Assembly (NCBI GenBank): GCA_028699155.1
Contig: JAQVVD010000014.1
Location: 1-37,553 of the forward strand
Direction of reading: 5' to 3'
Length of the DNA stretch: 37,553 bases
Source of the DNA: Candidatus Peribacteraceae bacterium
Lineage (GTDB): Bacteria; Patescibacteriota; Gracilibacteria; Peribacterales; Peribacteraceae
Shown: positions 32,319 to 37,553 of the stretch, one piece after another
Layout of the letters: every line of letters starts with the position of its first letter
Position numbering within the stretch: the first letter of the stretch is position 1
Program-made: the position numbers and the translations under genes
The notes under the pieces: generated by a model
What the model saw: only the letters and a program-made list of their open reading frames with translations
Told to the model about the DNA's origin: nothing
Database searches by the model: none

Positions 32319-33215
32319 ATGCTGCAGTACAAGCGTATCGGAGTGACGGTCAAATCCCGCCTTGCAGGCAAGGATGAAGCCATATCGCAGATCTGCACCA
32401 TCCTCTCGGAGACGGGGGCGAAGGTGCTCTTCGATCCCAAGCGTGCCGATGAAATTCCCTGCGCGCAGGGCATGTCGCGCTACAGCGAGGATCAGAGCGA
32501 CATCGACCTCCTCCTCGTGATCGGCGGAGACGGCACGATTCTCCGCGCCGTGCGCGAGATGCAGAATTTCGATGTCCCCCTCCTGAGCGTGAACAGGGGC
32601 ACAGTCGGATTCCTCGCAGAGACGAACGTCGAGGAGGCGGCGCAACTGATCCCAAAACTGCTCTCCGGCGACGGCATTCTGGAAGATCGCTACCTGCTGG
32701 CCGTCCATGCGAGGCGGGGCAGCGAGGATGTCTTCTCTGGATTCTCCCTGAATGAAGCCGTGATTGCGCAGGGGACGATTGCGCGCATCGTCGATCTGTG
32801 TACGACGGTCAATGACGAACCCGTGACCACCTACCACGCCGATGGGCTGATCATCTCCACGCCCACCGGTTCCACCGCCTACTCGCTGGCGGCCGGCGGG
32901 CCGATCGTGCACCCGGGTCTCTCCGCGACGATTCTCACGCCGATCAACCCCCACAGCTTCTCCCAGAAGCCGATCGTGATTCCCGGGGGCAGCGTCGTGC
33001 AGGTGGATGTGCGGGTCCCCTCTGCCAAGTTCGAGGATTTTGAAGTGTTCCTGACGATCGACGGTCAGGTCTCCGTTCCACTCAGCAACGGCGACAGCAT
33101 TCGTGCGAAGATGAACGCCCACACGGTCAAGTTCCTCCGCAGGAAGGAAGACACGTTCTTCGGGACACTGCGTGCGAAGCTCAAGTGGGGGGAACGGCCG
33201 GAGCGCGAGTACTAG
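32319..33215 (+). CDS. nadK: NAD kinase
   Basis: This enzyme phosphorylates NAD to NADP, setting the NADPH pool. Motifs are GGDGT in LLLVIGGDGTILRAVREM, an NE pair in FSLNEAVIA, and TPTGSTAYSLAAGGPIVHP. At 298 aa it is normal in size. The frame is open far upstream, overlapping the glycosyltransferase gene, but the protein family begins near the ATG at 32319 (MLQYKRIGVTVK). TAGAAT ends 8 nt before that ATG, giving a leader of about 2 nt. Its stop codon overlaps that of the convergent purA gene in the palindrome CTAG. Confidence 0.93.
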   Translation: MLQYKRIGVTVKSRLAGKDEAISQICTILSETGAKVLFDPKRADEIPCAQGMSRYSEDQSDIDLLLVIGGDGTILRAVREMQNFDVPLLSVNRGTVGFLAETNVEEAAQLIPKLLSGDGILEDRYLLAVHARRGSEDVFSGFSLNEAVIAQGTIARIVDLCTTVNDEPVTTYHADGLIISTPTGSTAYSLAAGGPIVHPGLSATILTPINPHSFSQKPIVIPGGSVVQVDVRVPSAKFEDFEVFLTIDGQVSVPLSNGDSIRAKMNAHTVKFLRRKEDTFFGTLRAKLKWGERPEREY

Positions 33216-34453
33216 TTCTTCACGATCATGTGCTCCCGTTCAGGACCTGTGCCGATCAGTGCGACCGGCACGCCGGTTTGTTCCCCGATGTACCGGATGT
33301 ACTGCCGGGCATTCTCCGGTAAGCCCTCAAACGACGTGATGCCGATGGTGGAAGCCTGCCAGCCCGGCAGGTAATCAAATACGGGCTTGCCCTGCGCATC
33401 CACGCCTGTGCCGATGGGGATTTCCTTCTCCTCATCCAACACATCGAGCTTCGTGATGTTCCAGTGGGTGAAGCCGTTCGTGAGTGCGCCCCTGCACAAG
33501 TCCGGCAGGTGGAGCCAGCCGCAGCGGCGCGGTCTCCCGGTTGTGGCGCCGTACTCCCCTCCCCTGTCGCGCAGCCGCTGCGCATCTTCCTCCGGGGCTT
33601 CTGTGAGGAACGTGCCGGATCCGACGCGCGTGCAGTACGCCTTGGCGATGCCGATGCAGGATGTGAGCGCGTTCGGCGGGAGCCCGAGCGCCTGGAGCGC
33701 TCCGGCGGAGGAGGTGGAGCTGCTGGTGACGAACGGGTACGAGCCGTGGTCAATATCCAGGAGCACGCCCTGCGCCCCTTCCACGAGAATGGTTTTCCCT
33801 TCACTGCGATACCGGTGGATGAGATCAACCGTATCGCTCACCCGATCTGCCAGGAGAGCTGCCGCTTCTTTGAGCGCAGCGAGTTCCTCCGCACTCTCCA
33901 CCGTGACGCCGTACAGCGTCTGCGCGTCCTTCGCCCTCTGCTGCAATTCCTGTGAGAGGTCGTCTTCCAGACGTTCCATGCGGATGCCGCTGCGGGCAGC
34001 TTTCTCCGTGTAGGCGGGGCCGATGCCGCGCTTCGTCGTGCCGATCCCCTGCCCTTTCGCTCTGGAGCGCCGTTCCTCCAGTGCGGCGTCCATAGCTTTG
34101 TAGTAGTTGAAGATGATGTGCGCCTCATGGGAAATGTGCAGCCGGGGGAGGATGTCGATGCCGGCTTCCCTGAGCGTTGCGATTTCCTCCAGCAGCGTTG
34201 GCAGGTGGATCACCATTCCGGCTCCCAGAATTACAGGTTTTCCTTCGTGCAGGCAGCCTGATGGCAGCAGGTGGAAGACGTGCTTCCTGCCCTTCACCAC
34301 GATCGTATGGCCGGCATTCGCCCCGCCGCAGGCACGCGCGATCACGTCAAAATGCCCGGCGAGGATGTCGGTTGCCTTGCCCTTCCCCTCGTCCCCCCAC
34401 TGCGCGCCGATGATTGCGCAGACGCGTCCGAGGGAGGAGAGGAACTGTTGCAC
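33212..34453 (-). CDS. purA: Adenylosuccinate synthetase
   Basis: This enzyme catalyses the GTP-dependent first step from IMP to AMP. The N-terminal GAQWGDEGKGKATD, the GGANAGHTI motif, the GTTKRGIGPAYTEKAARSG region and the C-terminal nucleotide-binding end (VALIGTGPEREHMI) are all present. An upstream ATG at 34504 would give 430 aa with an odd N terminus. A strong promoter instead puts the transcript start at the GTG at 34453 (413 aa, VQQFLSSLGRVCAIIGAQWG), making that GTG the likely leaderless start. Convergent with nadK; prmC lies upstream on the same strand behind a hairpin. Confidence 0.95.
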   Translation of the reverse strand: MQQFLSSLGRVCAIIGAQWGDEGKGKATDILAGHFDVIARACGGANAGHTIVVKGRKHVFHLLPSGCLHEGKPVILGAGMVIHLPTLLEEIATLREAGIDILPRLHISHEAHIIFNYYKAMDAALEERRSRAKGQGIGTTKRGIGPAYTEKAARSGIRMERLEDDLSQELQQRAKDAQTLYGVTVESAEELAALKEAAALLADRVSDTVDLIHRYRSEGKTILVEGAQGVLLDIDHGSYPFVTSSSTSSAGALQALGLPPNALTSCIGIAKAYCTRVGSGTFLTEAPEEDAQRLRDRGGEYGATTGRPRRCGWLHLPDLCRGALTNGFTHWNITKLDVLDEEKEIPIGTGVDAQGKPVFDYLPGWQASTIGITSFEGLPENARQYIRYIGEQTGVPVALIGTGPEREHMIVKN

Positions 34454-34459
34454 GGCGTA

Positions 34460-34488
34460 GTTATAGCATAGTGGCGGATTGTTGGCAA
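34460..34488 (-). promoter_or_regulatory. Leaderless promoter of purA
   Basis: TTGCCA (34488-34483), a 17-bp spacer and TATAAC (34465-34460), then 6 nt to GTG at 34453. This is among the best promoters in the window and shows that the upstream ATG at 34504 would not be transcribed from it. Confidence 0.75.
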
Positions 34489-34506
34489 AAATGCTTTTGA
34501 ACATTG

Positions 34507-34590
34507 AGTTATGAGTTGTGAGCTATGAGTCATGAGTCATGAGTGATTAGTAGAGAGATACTCATAGCTCAAGACTCACAACTCATAACT
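34507..34590. terminator. Hairpin of GAGTTGTGAG-type repeats after prmC
   Basis: Left arm AGTTATGAGTTGTGAG plus CTATGAGT (34507-34530) pairs with the complementary 34560-34590, with a short extra segment in the right arm. The loop contains further TCATGAGT units. The right arm overlaps the prmC stop codon (34585-34583), just as the related hairpin at 2494-2536 overlaps the FecR stop. Confidence 0.6.
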
Positions 34591-35374
34591 TATTCACCTG
34601 TTCTTCCCTGCATTCAAGCACCATCCCTCTGCACAGCTGGTGCGCCCTCGCCTGAGCGACCAGTGCCTTCAGTACATCGGTGCCGTCTTTCCCGGCGAAG
34701 AGCGCTCCGTGCGGCTCGTATCCTTCCACATCCTCCATCAGCTTCTCTCCTTCCGGAATGTAGGGCGGATTGGAGACGACGATGAAGGGTTCCTGCAGAT
34801 CGGCAAGCGGCGCAAGCAGGTTGCCGGAGAAGAAGTCGATCCGCATATCCACGCCGTAGTGCCGCGCATTCTCTTTCGCGGTTTCCAGTGCCAGCGCATC
34901 TACGTCGGTCGCGAGAATGCGAATGTCCGGCTGCTCGAGTGCGAGCGTGATTGCGATGCACCCGCTCCCCGTTCCGACATCCGCGACCGTCGCCACGCCT
35001 TTCAGGTCATCGTACCTCCTCGCGTAGCCGACGATGCCCGTGTCCAGCGGGCGGATTTGTTCCTCTCCGGTTTCCAGGAATATGAGTGCGAGCTCGGTGA
35101 GCCCTTCCGTCGAGGGGCGCGGGATGAGCGTGTGACTGTTGACTACAAACATCCTGCCGTAGAATTCCTTCTCTCCCAGGATGTACGCGATCGGCTCCTT
35201 CTTTTCTCTGCGCTTCAGCCATGTCTGCAGCTGCATCCACTCGCCTTCCGCGAAGACGGTTTCGGGGTGGGCAAGGACCCACGTCCTGTCTTTGTGCAGC
35301 AGTGCCGCGATGAGGATCTCCCTGTCCAGCAGCGCGACGTTTCCTCTGGTTTTCAGTACTGTTTCGATGTTCAT
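34583..35374 (-). CDS. prmC: Release-factor glutamine methyltransferase
   Basis: This SAM-dependent enzyme (HemK family) methylates the Gln of the GGQ motif in peptide release factors. The N-terminal helical domain is followed by the Rossmann methyltransferase with DVGTGSGCIAI and the catalytic NPPYIPEGE. The IPRPSTEGL stretch matches the family's conserved IPRPDTE. At 263 aa it is near the normal 275-290. ATG codons at 35380 and 35374 are both possible; 35374 (MNIETVLK) is chosen as closest to the family start. No release factor gene is adjacent. A 12-bp hairpin lies in the divergent gap upstream. Confidence 0.9.
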   Translation of the reverse strand: MNIETVLKTRGNVALLDREILIAALLHKDRTWVLAHPETVFAEGEWMQLQTWLKRREKKEPIAYILGEKEFYGRMFVVNSHTLIPRPSTEGLTELALIFLETGEEQIRPLDTGIVGYARRYDDLKGVATVADVGTGSGCIAITLALEQPDIRILATDVDALALETAKENARHYGVDMRIDFFSGNLLAPLADLQEPFIVVSNPPYIPEGEKLMEDVEGYEPHGALFAGKDGTDVLKALVAQARAHQLCRGMVLECREEQVNKL

Positions 35375-35387
35375 ACGCATGCATACT

Positions 35388-35423
35388 ACATGCCACACTG
35401 AACGTCGTCGAAGTGTGGCATGT
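35388..35423. repeat. 12-bp-arm hairpin and dispersed-repeat-like sequence
   Basis: ACATGCCACACT (35388-35399) and AGTGTGGCATGT (35412-35423) flank a 12-nt loop. The adjoining sequence to 35457 contains TTCGACTGCGCTCATCATGA, which resembles a class of short dispersed repeats common in many bacterial genomes. It lies in the divergent gap between prmC and the second GT4 gene. Confidence 0.5.
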
Positions 35424-35472
35424 TCTTCTGTCCCGGTTCGACTGCGCTCATCATGACAGCTACCATATTCCC

Positions 35473-36510
35473 ATGAAACGCGTAGGAATCGACTGCCGTT
35501 TCGCCGGTTCCGATACCGGCCTTGGACGCTATACGCGCGAACTCACCACATACCTGCTCAAGCGGGAAGACGGCCTTGCCTACACAGTCTTCGTGCGTTC
35601 CAAAGACGAGCCGTGGCTGCGGGGAATTTCCAATGCAACGATTGTGGAGGCGGCGATTCCCCACTACTCCTTCGCCGAGCAGACCACGCTCCCGCGCCTG
35701 CTCCTTCTGTCCAGGGTCAACCTCCTCTTCTCGCCGCACTTCAACGTCCCCTACGCGTGTCCGGTGCCCTTCGTTGTGACCATCCATGACCTGATCCTCC
35801 ACCGTTACCCGAATCATGCGTCCAAACTCAGGCGGCTCTTCTACCGGTTCCTCATGCGGCGGTCGGTTACCAAAGCCAAAGGGATCATTGCCGTGAGCGA
35901 CTTCACTGCGGGCGAACTTGCCAGAGAGTACGGCAATCGGATCGCAGCCAAGACGACGGTGATCCGTGAGGGCGTGCATGAACGGTTCGTTCCCGCATCG
36001 GTTGCGCAGCAGGAGCGCGTGCGCAGGAAGTACGATCTGCGGCGCCCGTTCTTCCTCTACGTTGGCAATGCCAAGGAGCACAAGAACGTGCCGCTGCTCA
36101 TGGAGGCATTCGCCGGGTTGGGAGGAGACCTGGAACTCGTGCTTGCAATGAACGGTCCCGAAGCCATGAAACTCACGCTCCCCTCTCGCGTTTCCCGGAT
36201 TACCAAGGTGCCCGAGGCGGATCTGATCGCCCTCTACAGCAGCGCACTTTCCTTCGTCACTGCATCCGCCTACGAGGGATTCTGTCTGCCGGTAGCAGAA
36301 GCGCAGGCGTGCGGGTGCAGAGTGATTGCCAGTAACAAGGGGGCGATCCCCGAAGTTGCGGGACCGAGCGCCGTGCTCGTTGAGCCAACGGTAGATGCGC
36401 TGCGCGATGCAATGGCAGCGGTCGAGGATATCTCGAAGAGCGAACCGTTCAGGCTCGGCTGGGAAGATGCGGCGAGAGAAGTCGCAACCGTATGCGAGAC
36501 GGTTTCGTGA
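35473..36510 (+). CDS. GT4-type glycosyltransferase, second copy
   Basis: This 345-aa GT-B enzyme begins MKRVGIDCRFAGSDTGLGRY, with the glycine loop of mannosyl- or rhamnosyl-type GT4 proteins. It carries FFLYVGNAKEHKNVPLLMEA at the domain junction and the signature SAYEGFCLPVAEAQACGCRV with the E-x7-E motif. TACCAT ends 6 nt before the ATG at 35473, fixing a leaderless start although the frame is open upstream into the hairpin. It is paralogous to the GT4 at 31241 and convergent with the PLOD-like glycosyltransferase, suggesting a shared surface-glycan role. Sugar specificity is unknown. Confidence 0.88.
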   Translation: MKRVGIDCRFAGSDTGLGRYTRELTTYLLKREDGLAYTVFVRSKDEPWLRGISNATIVEAAIPHYSFAEQTTLPRLLLLSRVNLLFSPHFNVPYACPVPFVVTIHDLILHRYPNHASKLRRLFYRFLMRRSVTKAKGIIAVSDFTAGELAREYGNRIAAKTTVIREGVHERFVPASVAQQERVRRKYDLRRPFFLYVGNAKEHKNVPLLMEAFAGLGGDLELVLAMNGPEAMKLTLPSRVSRITKVPEADLIALYSSALSFVTASAYEGFCLPVAEAQACGCRVIASNKGAIPEVAGPSAVLVEPTVDALRDAMAAVEDISKSEPFRLGWEDAAREVATVCETVS

Positions 36511-36531
36511 GGTCACATCTTTTCCTGTTGC

Positions 36532-37407
36532 TCAGCGTACTTTCCTGAGGATGCGCACGAAAATGCGTTTTGTTATCCGGCGCAGTCGGCGCCATCGGGG
36601 AACGATCCTCCGTAGGATCCAGAGATTGCTCACGGCACTCAGATTTATAAAAATCTTTGCCCTGCTATCTACGCGTACTGCTGGATAGTATTCCCGAAAC
36701 ATCCAGTGCATAATGACTTGCTCGCTTTCCCCTATCGGACGAGATCCCTGAATACGTGCGGGCAGAAGTCCCTGATCGATGAGCGTCCGCACATCACGCG
36801 TATGAGCATCCTGAAAAAATCTGCGGCAAAACGCCGTTCGTCCAATCCATACTCCGGCATTCAGGAAGCAGAAAGGACCATGTGCGACACTCTTTTCAAA
36901 CCGTTCCCATTCGTTGAGCAAATGTCCCTCGTTCCTTTTTACACTCTTTGGATAAAAGGCTCTTCCACCATTGAACAACAGATCGCATTGTGATTCCTGT
37001 AAGGCCGTAATGCAGCGTTGCGACATGTCCAATACCAGTACGTCGAACGCATCACAGCACATGACATACTCTGTTTGTATTGTGGACAATGCCTGATGCA
37101 GGTAATCAATTTTCTTCCTGTTGCACCAATCTGTTTCAGCTTTTCCTAAGACTGCGTACTCGATCTGCAGGCGATCCAGGGATGTTTCCAGGATACTCTT
37201 CTCACATGATGTATTGAACGTGAGAATCGTCAAATTCGATGGCTTGTGCGCGATCTGATCGCTCTCCGAATCGCGCTGCCATCGTCGGATAATGGATTCC
37301 CACAACGAATTGCGAATGCCTGTGTAGTTGTTATACGTGCCTGGAGCATGCACAACGCCCGGATTCGTTCTGGTCCGATGGCAACGAATATATCTCACGC
37401 AGTGCAT
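36532..37407 (-). CDS. PLOD/procollagen-galactosyltransferase-like glycosyltransferase
   Basis: This 291-aa protein has the order seen in the glycosyltransferase domain of PLOD-type proteins: KIDYLHQALSTIQTEYVMCC, then DAFDVLVLD (metal-binding D-x-x-D region), GGRAFYPK, CFLNAGVWIGR and, towards the end, GESEQVIMHWMF. Relatives occur in animals, giant viruses and scattered bacteria, where they glucosylate or galactosylate proteins or glycans. The C terminus is strongly basic (RRIVPRWRRLRRITKRIFVR), perhaps a membrane-surface anchor. The start is uncertain: ATG at 37407 has no clear upstream -10 box. The gene is more AT-rich than its neighbours. Confidence 0.6.
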   Translation of the reverse strand: MHCVRYIRCHRTRTNPGVVHAPGTYNNYTGIRNSLWESIIRRWQRDSESDQIAHKPSNLTILTFNTSCEKSILETSLDRLQIEYAVLGKAETDWCNRKKIDYLHQALSTIQTEYVMCCDAFDVLVLDMSQRCITALQESQCDLLFNGGRAFYPKSVKRNEGHLLNEWERFEKSVAHGPFCFLNAGVWIGRTAFCRRFFQDAHTRDVRTLIDQGLLPARIQGSRPIGESEQVIMHWMFREYYPAVRVDSRAKIFINLSAVSNLWILRRIVPRWRRLRRITKRIFVRILRKVR

Positions 37408-37431
37408 TGTAGACGATCGCGCACGAGGGAA

Positions 37432-37553
37432 CTAGACCAGAAGTGAGTTGGTTTTTCTTGTGAGGAGGGCGGAAAGAACAGAGACACGAGTCTTGTAGTC
37501 GCGAATATTGTACCGAAACATGAATTCCGAAAGAAACATAGGCAGTGTTGCTC
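37432..37553 (-). CDS. 3' end of a possible transposase gene (partial)
   Basis: The last 39 codons of a gene enter from beyond the window edge. They include LPMFLSEFMFRYNIRDYKTR, and the frame closes with TRKTNSLLV and a stop at 37434-37432. The EF-x-FRYN pattern is like the C-terminal part of IS1595/ISXO2-type transposases. With so few residues the assignment is tentative. It stops 25 bp upstream of the PLOD-like gene on the same strand. Confidence 0.4.
   Translation of the reverse strand, partial: ATLPMFLSEFMFRYNIRDYKTRVSVLSALLTRKTNSLLV

Overview
The window is bacterial DNA of fairly high GC that uses the standard code (TGA is a normal stop, for example in glmS). It is densely packed with short single genes on both strands. 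The gene set is tyrS, glmS, rpsT, ruvX, recA, dnaB, mraY, gap, fbp, nadK, purA, prmC, a type IV pilus ATPase, a FecR-domain protein and several glycosyltransferases. A sigma-region-4/HARE protein and very compact promoters are also present. Together these fit a Patescibacteria (CPR) genome, possibly Peribacteria-like. This placement is inference from overall character, not from a marker-gene tree.

Layout. 1-15200 is core: tyrS, an RluA-type pseudouridine synthase, a FecR/Ig-like membrane protein, a PilB-like ATPase, a class B penicillin-binding protein, a sigma-70-family factor, glmS with a coupled 84-codon gene, a GT2 glycosyltransferase, rpsT-ruvX, a sigma4-HARE regulator and a lipoprotein. 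15200-23400 is an accessory island: a Panacea-type toxin-antitoxin pair lodged inside a broken cysteine-rich repeat, a tiny promoter-terminator RNA unit, an orphan MazF/PemK-like toxin, an alpha/beta hydrolase, a DUF3800 gene followed by a 3' fragment of a hydrolase copy, a type IIG restriction-modification enzyme and a DinD/BRO-like gene. 23400-37553 is again mostly core: recA, dnaB, mraY, gap, fbp, a small membrane/hypothetical pair, a GT4, nadK, purA, prmC, a second GT4, a PLOD-like glycosyltransferase and the 3' end of a possible transposase gene.

Three genome-wide themes stand out. (1) Leaderless start sites: about fifteen genes have a TANNNT -10 box only 6-9 nt before the start codon, several with a good -35 box, so transcripts should begin at or within a few nt of the start codon. 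This also decides several start codons. (2) A shared 18-bp operator, GGTGTAC-N4-(G/A)TACACC, occurs four times: twice before recA, once before the DinD-like gene and once over the mazF promoter. It looks like an SOS/LexA-type regulon containing a toxin. (3) Four intergenic copies of a mosaic, ORF-free repeat built from nested palindromic modules lie around pilB/pbp, dnaB/mraY, mraY/gap and gap/fbp. Between two otherwise matching copies, a 44-bp hairpin is exactly inverted.
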